32,792 nt of DNA from Cupriavidus gilardii J11 (GCF_007829435.1 NZ_VLJN01000015.1:43624-76415), one strand, 5' to 3'. Counted from the stretch's first letter, positions 16,692 through 24,993 are shown. The notes: generated from the letters alone by a model not told the origin. A program made the numbers and translations.

Positions 16692-18446
16692 TTACTTGTA
16701 CATGGTCTGGTTCTTGGTGCCCGGCGCGTACTCGCGCGGATCGACCCAGATATTGATCACGGCCGATTTGCCGGTGCGCTGGATCGCCTCGCGCCCGCGC
16801 CTCAGCGCGGCGGCGATCTCGTTCGGATCGCGCACCTCCTCGCCGTATCCGCCGAGCATCTGCGCGAACTGGCTGAACGGCACGTCCGACAGCAGATTGC
16901 CGACGTTGCCGCGCGTCTCGCCGTACTTGGCAAGCTGGCCATAGCGGATCTGGTTCATCGCCGAGTTGTTGCCGATCACCGCCAGATACGGCACGCCGAA
17001 GCGGTTGGCGGTCTCCATGTCGAAGGCCGTCATGCCGAACGAGCCGTCGCCGTAGTAGCACAGCACTTCCTTGCCGGGATTGGCCAGCCCCGCCGCGATG
17101 GCGAAGCCGGTGCCCACGCCGAGCGAGCCGAGCGCACCCGGGTCCATCCATTGGCCCGGCCGGCGCGGCCGTACCGCCTGCGCGCTGATGGTGACCACAT
17201 CGCCGCCGTCACCGATGTAGATCGTGTCGTCGCCCAGGAACTCGTTCAGCTCGTAGGCCACGCGATACGGATGGATCGGCGTGCTGTCGGAACGGAACAG
17301 CGGCATCAGCTTCTCGGTGGCCTTGGCTTCGGCCTCGGTCAGATCCGCCATCCACTTGCGGCGGGTCTGCCGCTTGTCCTGCTTGATGCGGCCGCCGGCG
17401 GCCTGCAGCACCGCGCCCAGGATCGCGCCCGGGTCGCCTACCAGTCCCAGGTCGATGTCGCGGTTCTTGCCAACGGTGCGGTAATCCATGTCGATCTGCA
17501 CCAGCTTCAACTCCTTGCTGATGCGCTTGCCGTAGCCCATGCGGAAGTCGAACGGCGTGCCGACGATCACCAGCACATCGGCGTTGGCGAAGGCCTGCGA
17601 TCGCGTGCGGTCGAAATGGTGGGGATCGCCCGGCGGCAGCAGGCCGCGGCTGGCGCCGTTGAAGTAGCCGGGGATATCGAGGCCGCGCAGCAGCGCGATG
17701 GCTTCCTCGTGGCCGCGTGCCGTCCATACCTGCTGGCCGAACAGGATGGCCGGACGTTCGGCGTCGACAAGGATGTCGGCCAGCCGCTCGATATCGCGCG
17801 GATCGCCGATTGATCTGGTCGAGGCGCGATAGTGACCGGGCTGCGGCACCACGGCGCGTGCAAGTTCCACTTCACGGTCCAGCACATCGCGAGGGATTTC
17901 CAGATAGGCTGGACCGGGCGCGCCGTTGAAGCATTCGCGCGCGGCCATCGAGATCATGTCGGCGACGCGCTCGGTGCTCGGAATGCTGGCCGCGAACTTG
18001 GTGATCGGCGCCATCATGTCCACATGCGGCAGGTCCTGCAGCGAACCCATCTTGTGCTGCGACAGCGCGCCCTGCCCGCCGATATGCAGGATCGGGCTTT
18101 CCGAGCGGAAGGCAGTGGCCACGCCGGTGACCGCGTTGGTGCAGCCCGGCCCCGCGGTCGTCACGACGCAGCCCAGCTTGCCGGTCTGGCGCGCGTAACC
18201 GTCGGCGGCATGCGCGGCGACCTGCTCGTGCCGCACGTCGATGATTCGGATGCCCTCGTCGACGCAGCCGTCGTAGATGTCGATGATGTGGCCCCCGCAC
18301 AGCGTGAAGATGGTATCCACGCCTTCGTTCTTCAGCGCGCGCGCCACCAGGTGGCCGCCCGAGACGATGCCGGCTTCGCGGCTCTTCTGCTTCAGGGTGT
18401 CATCGGCCGTCGTCGAATCCGGCCGCAGCGATACGACTGCAGACAT
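16692..18446 (-). CDS. ThDP-dependent lyase/decarboxylase (oxalyl-CoA decarboxylase / 2-hydroxyacyl-CoA lyase / acetolactate-synthase superfamily)
   Basis: This 584-residue enzyme has the three-domain ThDP fold. The N-terminal PYR domain contains Glu74 in [15 protein letters not shown], the cofactor-activating glutamate. The central domain spans about 210-350, and the C-terminal PP domain has the GDGS...NN motif (466-469, Asn493-494). Its position before frc suggests oxalyl-CoA decarboxylase. However, the segment after residue 120 ([16 protein letters not shown]) lacks the YEE signature of Oxalobacter Oxc and reads more like 2-hydroxyacyl-CoA lyases and acetolactate synthases. The C terminus ([12 protein letters not shown]) is also unlike Oxc. 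Formyl-CoA is the plausible shared intermediate with Frc in either case. It is the first gene of the operon; a promoter with the shared operator lies about 130 bp upstream. Fold certain, reaction unsettled. Confidence 0.8.
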   Translation of the reverse strand: MSAVVSLRPDSTTADDTLKQKSREAGIVSGGHLVARALKNEGVDTIFTLCGGHIIDIYDGCVDEGIRIIDVRHEQVAAHAADGYARQTGKLGCVVTTAGPGCTNAVTGVATAFRSESPILHIGGQGALSQHKMGSLQDLPHVDMMAPITKFAASIPSTERVADMISMAARECFNGAPGPAYLEIPRDVLDREVELARAVVPQPGHYRASTRSIGDPRDIERLADILVDAERPAILFGQQVWTARGHEEAIALLRGLDIPGYFNGASRGLLPPGDPHHFDRTRSQAFANADVLVIVGTPFDFRMGYGKRISKELKLVQIDMDYRTVGKNRDIDLGLVGDPGAILGAVLQAAGGRIKQDKRQTRRKWMADLTEAEAKATEKLMPLFRSDSTPIHPYRVAYELNEFLGDDTIYIGDGGDVVTISAQAVRPRRPGQWMDPGALGSLGVGTGFAIAAGLANPGKEVLCYYGDGSFGMTAFDMETANRFGVPYLAVIGNNSAMNQIRYGQLAKYGETRGNVGNLLSDVPFSQFAQMLGGYGEEVRDPNEIAAALRRGREAIQRTGKSAVINIWVDPREYAPGTKNQTMYK

Positions 18447-18572
18447 GTGTGGGTCTCCTCGTTGACTTCGGCGCAGCCGGGCTTGCCGGGCGCCGCTTTC
18501 CTTCTTGTCGGCCGGGCGGCCACCTTTTGACCTCTCGCTCGGTCTCCATTTGTCGGGCGACCTTGATGAAAT

Positions 18573-18601
18573 ACCGTATGTGATATATCAGAAGTGAGCA
18601 A
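18573..18601 (-). promoter_or_regulatory. Promoter plus operator (site B) of the ThDP-enzyme/frc operon
   Basis: On the minus strand TTGCTC (18596-18601), a 17-bp spacer and TACGGT (18573-18578) form a plausible promoter. The perfect palindrome TGATATATCA (18581-18590) fills the spacer and continues as CATACGGTAT. A 15-bp string through the palindrome and CATAC is identical to site A, 11 kb away. Such identity in non-coding DNA argues for one shared regulator. Confidence 0.68.
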
Positions 18602-18766
18602 GGAAAATTGCGGCCCGGGCGCGTGAAATCGACGATGCAGCGCAGCAAATGAGCGATAAATTGACCGATATATGCGGCCTTCTTGTTATATCTCCGTCAA
18701 TAATGGGCGGCAGTCATCAATCACCGCATACACGGACCTCGGGCAAATTCAGGGACAAAAATCGCC

Positions 18767-18800
18767 TTGGCGCCTGTTGATATATTACATACCATATTTC
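18767..18800 (+). promoter_or_regulatory. Promoter plus operator (site C) of the ligase-like pair
   Basis: TTGGCG (18767-18772), a 17-bp spacer and TACCAT (18790-18795) point toward the ligase pair starting at 18873. The spacer carries TGATATATTA (18778-18787), one base off the palindrome of sites A and B, followed by CATACCATATTTC. The orientation is flipped relative to site B, matching the divergent transcription. The 426-bp gap between the two operons holds nothing else recognisable. Confidence 0.65.
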
Positions 18801-18872
18801 TGCGCATTTCCTGCGCCCAACGCGATGGGTGACCGGCCGCGCGCCCTCATCACAACAAGCCAGCGAGGAGAC

Positions 18873-20069
18873 ATGAACATTCACGAATATCAGGCCAAGG
18901 AGCTGCTGCGTCGCTACGACGTCGCGGTACCGCGCGGGGCGGTGGCCTTCACCCCCGACGAAGCGGCCAGCGCCGCGCGCCGGATCGGCGGACCGGTATG
19001 GGTGGTCAAGTCGCAGATCCATGCCGGAGGACGCGGTGCGGGCCGGTTCGCCGACGACCCATCGGGCAAGGGCGGCGTGCGCGTCGTGAAGTCGGTGGAC
19101 GACGTGCGCGCGCAGGCGGAGCAGATGCTCGGCAAGGTGCTGGTCACCAGGCAGACCGGCGCGGCCGGCCGGCAGGTGCGCCGGCTCTATATCGAGGAAG
19201 GCTGCGACATCGCGCGCGAGCTGTATCTCGGCATGCTGATCGACCGCGCCACGTCGCGCATCACCGTGATGGCGTCGACCGAAGGCGGCATGGAAATCGA
19301 GGAGGTCGCGGCGCGCACACCGGAAAAGATCCTGAAGCTGGCGATCGACCCGGTCACCGGCATCCAGCCTTTCCATGCGCGCCGGCTCGCGTTCGGCCTG
19401 GGCCTGTCCGGCAAGCAGGTCAATGCGGCCACACGGTTCATCCTGTCCGCATACCGCGCATTCACCGAGCTCGATGCCTCGGTGGTGGAGATCAACCCGC
19501 TGGTGGTCACCGGCAGCGGCGACGTGATGGCGCTCGACGCGAAGTTCAATTTCGACGACAACGCGCTGTTCCGCCATCCCGATATCGAGGCGATGCGCGA
19601 CGAGACCGAGGAAGACCCGGCGGAGATCGAGGCCGCGCGCCATAGCCTCAACTACGTGAAGCTCGACGGCAATATCGGCTGCATGGTCAATGGCGCGGGG
19701 CTGGCGATGGCCACCATGGACATCATCCAGCTCTACGGCGGCCAGCCGGCCAACTTCCTCGACGTAGGTGGCGGCGCCACGCGCGAGCGCGTCGCGGCCG
19801 CGTTCCGGCTGATCCTCGCCGACCGCAACGTCAAAGGCATCCTGGTCAATATCTTCGGCGGCATCATGCGTTGCGACGTGATCGCCGAAGGCGTCGTCGC
19901 GGCCGCGCGCGAGGTCGACCTGACGGTGCCGCTGGTGGTGCGGCTCGAAGGGACCAATGTCGAAATGGGCAAGGCCATCTTGCGCGACTCGGGTCTGCCC
20001 ATCGTATCCGCCAGCAATCTGGCCGACGCCGCCGCCAAGGTGGTGGCCGCAATCCGGGGAGGAAAATGA
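18873..20069 (+). CDS. Succinate/malate-CoA ligase-like beta subunit (SucC/MtkA family)
   Basis: A 398-residue ATP-grasp acyl-CoA ligase beta subunit: ATP-grasp domain at about 1-240 ([12 protein letters not shown], then QIHAGGRG at 48-55, [15 protein letters not shown]), and the ligase CoA-binding domain to the end ([39 protein letters not shown]). A longer loop at about 56-68 ([14 protein letters not shown]) resembles alphaproteobacterial SucC more than the short loop I recall for betaproteobacterial SucC. GAGGAG precedes the ATG. With the alpha subunit 1 nt downstream it should form an ATP-dependent ligase. The shared operator and acid-metabolism neighbours suggest a specialised paralogue for malate, oxalate or another dicarboxylate rather than the TCA enzyme. 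Substrate is inferred only. Confidence 0.87.
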   Translation: MNIHEYQAKELLRRYDVAVPRGAVAFTPDEAASAARRIGGPVWVVKSQIHAGGRGAGRFADDPSGKGGVRVVKSVDDVRAQAEQMLGKVLVTRQTGAAGRQVRRLYIEEGCDIARELYLGMLIDRATSRITVMASTEGGMEIEEVAARTPEKILKLAIDPVTGIQPFHARRLAFGLGLSGKQVNAATRFILSAYRAFTELDASVVEINPLVVTGSGDVMALDAKFNFDDNALFRHPDIEAMRDETEEDPAEIEAARHSLNYVKLDGNIGCMVNGAGLAMATMDIIQLYGGQPANFLDVGGGATRERVAAAFRLILADRNVKGILVNIFGGIMRCDVIAEGVVAAAREVDLTVPLVVRLEGTNVEMGKAILRDSGLPIVSASNLADAAAKVVAAIRGGK

Positions 20070-20070
20070 A

Positions 20071-20946
20071 ATGGCCGTGCTGATCGACCGCAATACCAGG
20101 GTGCTGTGCCAGGGCTTCACCGGCGCGCAGGGCACCTTTCACTCGGAACAGGCGCTGGCCTATGGCACGCGGATGGTGGGCGGGGTCACGCCCGGCAAGG
20201 GTGGCGACACGCACCTCGGCCTGCCGGTGTTCGACACCGTGGCCGACGCGGTGCGGCACACCGGGGCGGAGGCATCGGTCATCTATGTGCCGCCGCCCTT
20301 CGCCGCCGATGCGATCCTCGAAGCGGTGGACGCGGGCATCGGCCTGATCGTCTGCATCACCGAGGGCATTCCGGTGCTGGACATGGTGCGGGTCAAGCGC
20401 GCGCTGGCCGGGTCCGGCAGCCGGCTGGTCGGACCGAACTGTCCGGGCGTGATCACGCCCGGCCAATGCAAGATCGGCATCATGCCGGGCCATATCCACC
20501 GGCCGGGCAAGATCGGCGTGGTATCGCGCTCCGGTACGCTGACCTACGAGGCGGTGGCGCAGACCACGGCGGCGGGCCTGGGCCAATCGACCTGCATCGG
20601 CATCGGCGGCGATCCGGTCAACGGCACCGACTTCATCGACTGCCTGCGGATGTTCCTCGAGGACGACGACACCGAAGGCATCATCATGATCGGTGAGATC
20701 GGCGGCTCGGCCGAGGAAGACGCCGCGCACTTCCTGCGCGACGCGGGCAGCGACAAACCCGTGGTCGGCTTCATCGCCGGCACCACTGCGCCGCCGGGAC
20801 GGCGCATGGGACATGCCGGGGCGATCATTTCAGGCGGAACGGGCACCGCCGAGGCAAAGATCGAGGCGATGCGAGAGGCGGGCATCCATGTTGCGCGCTC
20901 GCCGGCGGAGCTTGGGATGACGATGGTGAAGGCGTTGGGGGGATAG
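20071..20946 (+). CDS. Succinate/malate-CoA ligase-like alpha subunit (SucD/MtkB family)
   Basis: This 291-residue alpha subunit has an N-terminal CoA-binding Rossmann domain ([34 protein letters not shown]) and a ligase domain ([20 protein letters not shown]). The phosphohistidine is His248 in [14 protein letters not shown]. It starts 1 nt after the beta-subunit stop, with its GGGGAGG ribosome-binding site inside the end of that gene, so the two are co-translated. Length matches SucD (289) and MtkB-type subunits. A long perfect palindrome follows 32 bp after the stop, facing the gntR gene. Confidence 0.88.
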   Translation: MAVLIDRNTRVLCQGFTGAQGTFHSEQALAYGTRMVGGVTPGKGGDTHLGLPVFDTVADAVRHTGAEASVIYVPPPFAADAILEAVDAGIGLIVCITEGIPVLDMVRVKRALAGSGSRLVGPNCPGVITPGQCKIGIMPGHIHRPGKIGVVSRSGTLTYEAVAQTTAAGLGQSTCIGIGGDPVNGTDFIDCLRMFLEDDDTEGIIMIGEIGGSAEEDAAHFLRDAGSDKPVVGFIAGTTAPPGRRMGHAGAIISGGTGTAEAKIEAMREAGIHVARSPAELGMTMVKALGG

Positions 20947-20978
20947 GGTTTTTGTCGGGGTTTCGCATGCTGTGACCG

Positions 20979-21031
20979 CCCTCTCCCCCGGCCCCTCTCC
21001 CGCAAAGCGGGAGAGGGGCCGGGGGAGAGGG
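20979..21031. repeat. Perfect 25-bp REP-like palindrome between convergent genes
   Basis: Left arm 20979-21003 and right arm 21007-21031 are exact complements around an AAA loop, and pairing extends about six more bases with one mismatch (TGAC outside). It is the best copy of the repeat family in the window. It sits between the ends of the + ligase pair and the - gntR gene, so it could act as a bidirectional transcription barrier, although it lacks T-runs. Confidence 0.85.
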
Positions 21032-21062
21032 CAGTCAGGGCAAAACCGCTACACCATCCCCC

Positions 21063-21800
21063 TCAATCCAGGAAATCGCAATACCGCTCCACATAATCGG
21101 CCAGATCCAGCGAGTGCTGGCGCACCAGCCGTTCGGCCAGTTCGGTATCGCGGCGCTCCAGCGCCTCGATGATGCGCAGGTGATCGACGATCGAGCGCGC
21201 GGCGCGGTCGCTCTGGGAGATGGTCATTTTGCGGATGGCCCGGACATGGATGAAGATGTTCCGGATCGTGTCCATGATGATCTGCGACTTCGACAGCTGC
21301 ACGATCGCCTGGTGGAAGGCGATGTTGGCATCCGAGTATTCCTCGATATGCTCGGCCGGGGTGGTATCCCGGAAGCTGTCGAACATGTGCCGCAGCTGCG
21401 CGATTTCCTCGTCCCTCGCATGAATCGTGGCAAGGCGCGCCGCCATGCTTTCCAGCGCGGCCCACATCTGGATCATCTCGACGATCTCACGCTTGGTCTT
21501 GCGCATGATGTAGATGCCCCGGCGCGGCACCGTGCGCAGGAAACCCTCCTGCTCCAGCAGCGTCATCGCTTCGCGGATGGGCGTGCGGCTCACGCCCAGC
21601 GCCTCGCTCAATACGCGTTCGTCCAGGCGGATCTCGTCGCGCGACTGGTAGATGTCCGCATCCGCGATGGCCTGCCGCAGCATCGCATAGGCCTGATCGC
21701 GCAGGCTCGCGCCCGCATTGATCGGCTGCAGCGATAAGGCGAGCGCCGGCGACGCTTCGGCGGTGGTCGGGGAAAGCTCGGCTTGACGTTGCACGGACAT
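21063..21800 (-). CDS. GntR-family transcriptional regulator, FCD (FadR/VanR) subfamily
   Basis: A 245-residue regulator. The winged helix-turn-helix is at about residues 33-98 (RLDERVLSEALGVSRTPIREAMTLLEQEGFL). The all-helical FCD effector domain is at about 105-240, with its metal-site residues intact: Asp157 and His163 (DANIAFH), His207 (DHLRII) and His229 (RQHSLDL). FCD regulators usually bind carboxylic acids and often control catabolic genes next door. Here the gene lies between the ligase pair and the panE-like gene, and a degenerate copy of the shared operator lies in its own upstream region. It is therefore the best candidate for the regulator of sites A-E. The first 30 residues are a poorly structured extension; the ribosome-binding site is weak, so a slightly later start is possible. 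Confidence 0.9.
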   Translation of the reverse strand: MSVQRQAELSPTTAEASPALALSLQPINAGASLRDQAYAMLRQAIADADIYQSRDEIRLDERVLSEALGVSRTPIREAMTLLEQEGFLRTVPRRGIYIMRKTKREIVEMIQMWAALESMAARLATIHARDEEIAQLRHMFDSFRDTTPAEHIEEYSDANIAFHQAIVQLSKSQIIMDTIRNIFIHVRAIRKMTISQSDRAARSIVDHLRIIEALERRDTELAERLVRQHSLDLADYVERYCDFLD

Positions 21801-21898
21801 GGAATCGCTCGTCGGTGAAGATCGCCGGCCTGCCCGATGCAGGCCGGCGCAAGGATTGCGGCGCGAGGCTGATTGATCACCGCCACGGTCGCTCCTTT

Positions 21899-21916
21899 GT
21901 TGTATATGGTATATCA
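21899..21916 (-). promoter_or_regulatory. Degenerate shared operator (site E) upstream of gntR
   Basis: On the minus strand this reads TGATATACCATATACAA. It keeps the TGATATA half of the core and the TAC at the -10-like position seen in sites A-D, but one palindrome base and the following bases differ. It lies about 100 bp upstream of the gntR start, in the gap after the panE-like gene, so negative autoregulation is the simple reading. Confidence 0.5.
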
Positions 21917-21935
21917 GTTCACATGGACCGCGAGT

Positions 21936-22910
21936 TCAACGCTGCTGCGCGACCTTCTCGCGCAGCTTGATCAGCGCGAGCACCGCGTCGATGGTCGGAG
22001 TGGGCTGGTCCACCAGCCGGCCCATTTCCTGCACAACGGTCAGCAGCGGATCGATCTCCATCGGCCGCCCTGCCTCCAGGTCCTGCAGCATCGAGGTCTT
22101 GTGCGCGCCCACCGCGCCCGCGCCGTCGATACGGCGTTCGACATCCACCCGGAAATGGACGCCGAAGCGCTCGGCGATGTCCTTGGCCTCCAGCATCATC
22201 TTGCGCGACAGCGCCCGCGTGCCAGGATCGGATGTGATCACGTCCAGAGTCGCATGGGTCAGCGCGCTGATCGGGTTGAAACACAGATTGCCCCACAGCT
22301 TCAGCCAGATCTCGTTACGGATGTCGTCGCGCACCGGCGCTTCCAGATCCGCCGCCATCATCGCCTCGGCCAGCGCGGCCACCCGCTGGGAGCGGGTGCC
22401 ATCGGGCTCACCGAGCGGGAACTTCTTGCCGTACACATGGCGGATCACACCGGGTGCAACGATTTCGGCGGCGGGATAGAGCACGCAGCCGATCGCCCGT
22501 TCCGGCCCGAGCAGCCGCCACTGGCGTCCGCCCGGATCCACGCTTTCGAGCGTCGTTCCTTCCAGCGCGCCACCATGCCGGTGGAAATACCAGTACGGAA
22601 TGCCGTTCACGCCAGTGATCACGGCGGTCCGCGGCCCGAGCAGCGGCTGCATCGTCTCCACGACGCCGGGCACGGAATGGGCCTTCAGCGTAATGAATAC
22701 ATAGTCCTGCGGTCCCAGTTCGCGGGGATCCGACGTGCACCGCACCTTCTGCACGCGCTCCTCGCCGTCGATCAGCAGCTTGACGCCGTTTTCCTGCATG
22801 GCCGCCAGATGCGCGCCGCGCGCCACGAAGCTGACGTCGATGCCCGCCCGCGCCATTTGCGCGCCGATATAGCCGCCGATAGCACCGGCGCCGTAAATGC
22901 AGACCTTCAT
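21936..22910 (-). CDS. 2-dehydropantoate 2-reductase (ApbA/PanE) family oxidoreductase
   Basis: This 324-residue NAD(P)H-dependent reductase has an N-terminal Rossmann fold (MKVCIYGAGAIGGYIG) and an all-helical C-terminal domain. The catalytic set of ketopantoate reductase is present: Asn102 (GVNGIP), Lys204 and Asn208 (IWLKLWGN), and Ser273 and Glu285 with the same 12-residue spacing as in the E. coli enzyme. The ATG at 22910 follows GGGAGA. Annotated PanE paralogues are not always pantothenate enzymes: in Methylobacterium extorquens a PanE2 protein was reported as oxalyl-CoA reductase. With frc, formate dehydrogenase and a shared operator in the window, oxalyl-CoA or another 2-oxo-acyl substrate is a reasonable hypothesis here. 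It is transcribed toward gntR, 135 bp upstream of it. Confidence 0.87.
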   Translation of the reverse strand: MKVCIYGAGAIGGYIGAQMARAGIDVSFVARGAHLAAMQENGVKLLIDGEERVQKVRCTSDPRELGPQDYVFITLKAHSVPGVVETMQPLLGPRTAVITGVNGIPYWYFHRHGGALEGTTLESVDPGGRQWRLLGPERAIGCVLYPAAEIVAPGVIRHVYGKKFPLGEPDGTRSQRVAALAEAMMAADLEAPVRDDIRNEIWLKLWGNLCFNPISALTHATLDVITSDPGTRALSRKMMLEAKDIAERFGVHFRVDVERRIDGAGAVGAHKTSMLQDLEAGRPMEIDPLLTVVQEMGRLVDQPTPTIDAVLALIKLREKVAQQR

Positions 22911-22964
22911 GGGTTGTCTCCCGGATGTGGTTTTGGATTCTGTGCGCGCCCATGCCGCGAACAC

Positions 22965-23005
22965 TGGTATATCACATACTATATTTCAACCGTTACGAAT
23001 CACAA
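22965..23005 (-). promoter_or_regulatory. Operator (site D) and promoter in the panE-like/opgD gap
   Basis: The core TGGTATATCA (22965-22974) is followed on the + strand by CATACTATATTTC, nearly identical to site C. On the minus strand TTGTGA (23000-23005), 16 bp and TATAGT (22978-22983) make a good promoter for the panE-like gene, with the operator just downstream of its -10. In contrast to sites A-C, the motif's own orientation points toward opgD, so control of either gene, or both, is possible. Confidence 0.6.
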
Positions 23006-23133
23006 CCGGAATTTGGCCGGCAGCTACGGTGGGATAAGATCGCTCGTCTGCTCCCACGCGCCCCGGCGCCGAACTTTTTCGGACCGCGGGCGTCTTTTCT
23101 GCAACTTCATCGACGGGCTCGCGCCCCTCCCGT

Positions 23134-24812
23134 ATGCCGAAAATGAACCGACGGACCGTCCTGGTCTCCGCCGCGGCTACCGCCGCGCTCGCCGCACTGG
23201 GCATCCCCGCGCCGGCCCTGGCCGCGGGCCGCATCAAGCTGGCCAAGGGCCAGCCCTTCAGCCATGAGGGCCTGGTCGCGCTGGCGCGCCAGATGGCCAC
23301 CCGTCCTTACGTGGCGCCGCCCTCCCCGCCGGCCGATATCCTCGAGAAAATCGATTACGACGCGCACGGCAAGATCCGCTATCACACCGACGACGCGCTG
23401 TTCGCCAACGGTCCCGGCCAGTTTCCCGTTACCTTTTTCCATCTCGGCACCTACTTCCGCGTGCCGGTGCGCATGCACGTGGTGGAACCCGGCAACGGTG
23501 GCGCGATGGCAAGGGAGATCGTCTACGACGAATCGCTGTTCGACATGCCGGCCGACAGCCCGGCCCGCAAGCTGCCGCGCGGCAGCGGCTTCGCCGGCTT
23601 CCGTTTCCAGGAAAGCCGCCTGGGCGACCAGAAGAAGCTGGACTGGCGCAAGAACGACTGGGTGGCCTTCCTCGGCGCGTCTTACTTCCGCGCGATCGGC
23701 GAGCTGTATCAGTACGGCCTGTCGGCGCGCGGCATCGCGATCGACGTGGCGGAGCCCGGCAAACCCGAGGAATTTCCGGTCTTCACGCATTTCTACTTCG
23801 AGACGCCCACGGACGGCAGCGACACCGTGATCGTCCACGCGCTGCTCGACGGTCCGAGCGTGACAGGTGCTTACCGCTTCGCCATGCAGCGGGCCAAGGG
23901 CGTGGTCATGGACATCGACAGCGCTATCTTCCTGCGCAAGGACGTGGGCCGGCTCGGGCTGGTCCCGCTGACGTCGATGTTCTGGTTCTCGGAAACGGTA
24001 AAGGGGACCGGCGTCGATTGGCGCCCCGAAGTGCACGACTCCGACGGCCTCGCGATGTGGACCGGCGCCGGCGAACGCATCTGGAGGCCGCTGAACAATC
24101 CGGTCCGCACCATCGCGTCGGCCTTCTCCGACGACAACCCGCGCGGCTTCGGCCTGCTGCAGCGGGACCGCAATTTCGACCATTACCAGGACGGCGTGAT
24201 GTACGAACGCCGGCCGAGCCTGTGGGTCGAGCCGCGCGACGGCTGGGGTGCCGGCACGGTGCAGCTGATCGAGATCCCGACCGACGACGAAATCCACGAC
24301 AACATCGTCGCCATGTGGGTGCCGAAGGCGCCGGCCAAGGCTGGCGACAGCCACCCACCGGGGCACCCCCCCCCACTGGCTCGCGGACGAGCCCTATCCG
24401 ACCCCGCTGGCGCGCTGCGTCGCCACGCGCCTGGGCAATGGCGGCCAGCCCCGGCCCCCCGCCCCCGCGCGCCCCCCGCCCCGCCCCGCCCCGCGGAAGG
24501 GGCCCCCAGCCGGCCCAGCCCCGTCCGTCCGGCGTGCGCAAGTTCATGGTCGAGTTCAAGGGCGGCCCGCTGGAAAACCTGCCCTTCGGCACCAAGCCGG
24601 AAGCGGTGCTATGGGCGTCGCGCGGCAAGTTCTCCTATGTCTTCACCGAAGCCGTGCCCAATGGCGTGCCGGGCCACTGGCGCGCGCAGTTCGACCTGAC
24701 CACCGAAGGCAACGACCCGGTCGACATGCGGCTGTTCCTGCGGCTCGACGGCAAGACGCTGTCGGAGACGTGGTTGTACCAATACCATCCGTTCGCGGCA
24801 ATCAAGCGCTGA
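23134..24812 (+). pseudogene. opgD: Glucans biosynthesis protein D (OpgD/MdoD), reading frame broken twice
   Basis: The N terminus is a twin-arginine signal peptide (MNRRTVLVSAAATAALAALG, cleavage after PAPALA). The mature part is the periplasmic MdoG/OpgD fold, which shapes the backbone of osmoregulated periplasmic glucans. The first frame is intact to about 24350 (ending PKAPAKAGDSH). Homologous sequence then continues in the +2-type frame (HWLADEPYPTPLARCVATRLGNGGQP, 24374-24450) and finally in a third frame (QPRPSGVRKF onward, from about 24516) to a normal stop at 24810-24812. Between these lie a run of ten C and about 60 bp of almost pure C/G that has no counterpart in the family. The flanks are otherwise well preserved, so sequencing or assembly error is more likely than decay. 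Read literally, the first frame would give a 521-residue protein with an abnormal tail. Confidence 0.8.
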
Positions 24813-24829
24813 CACGCTCCGAAGGTTCG

Positions 24830-24873
24830 CCTCCCCCTCTGCCGCAACGCGGGCGAGGGGCCGGGGGTGAGGG
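24830..24873. repeat. Degenerate REP-like element
   Basis: A worn copy of the CTCTCCCGC/GCGGGAGAGGGGCCGGGGG repeat lies 18 bp after the opgD stop. The right half (GAGGGGCCGGGGGTGAGGG) matches the copies at 13061 and 20979 well; the left half is altered, so the stem is imperfect. Confidence 0.55.
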
Positions 24874-24931
24874 CGGTAACCGCGACAGCGATGCCGCTAC
24901 CCCCTCTACCGCCAAGCAAGAGACGACGTAA

Positions 24932-24993
24932 AAAAAACCGGCCCGGTATCGCCCCAACGCTTGCGTGCGGGACCGATACCGGGCCGGTTTTTT
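24932..24993. terminator. Strong bidirectional rho-independent terminator
   Basis: A 20-bp perfect stem (24932-24951 with 24974-24993) contains the GC core CCGGCCCGGTATCG, flanked by a run of A on the left and T on the right. It therefore works as stem plus U-tract on both strands. The loop is 22 nt. It ends the + opgD transcript and the - strand 61-aa gene that stops at 25061. Confidence 0.9.

Noticed and set aside
15349-17151. An extended 600-residue open frame suggesting a ThDP-enzyme/Frc fusion
   Set aside because: The upstream part is out of frame with the ThDP enzyme and carries no domain. Frc has its own ATG with GGAGAC at 16578.
20979-21031. Perfect palindrome as a rho-independent terminator
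   Set aside because: There is no T-run on either side; it belongs to a repeat family, so I list it as a repeat with possible terminator activity.
21063-22910. gntR and the panE-like gene as a simple pantothenate locus
   Set aside because: No panB, panC or panD is nearby, and the operator links these genes to formate and formyl-CoA enzymes instead.
23134-24812. Programmed frameshifting in opgD
   Set aside because: Two shifts, loss of homology in between and a long C/G tract fit sequence error or insertion better than a slippery site with a stimulator.
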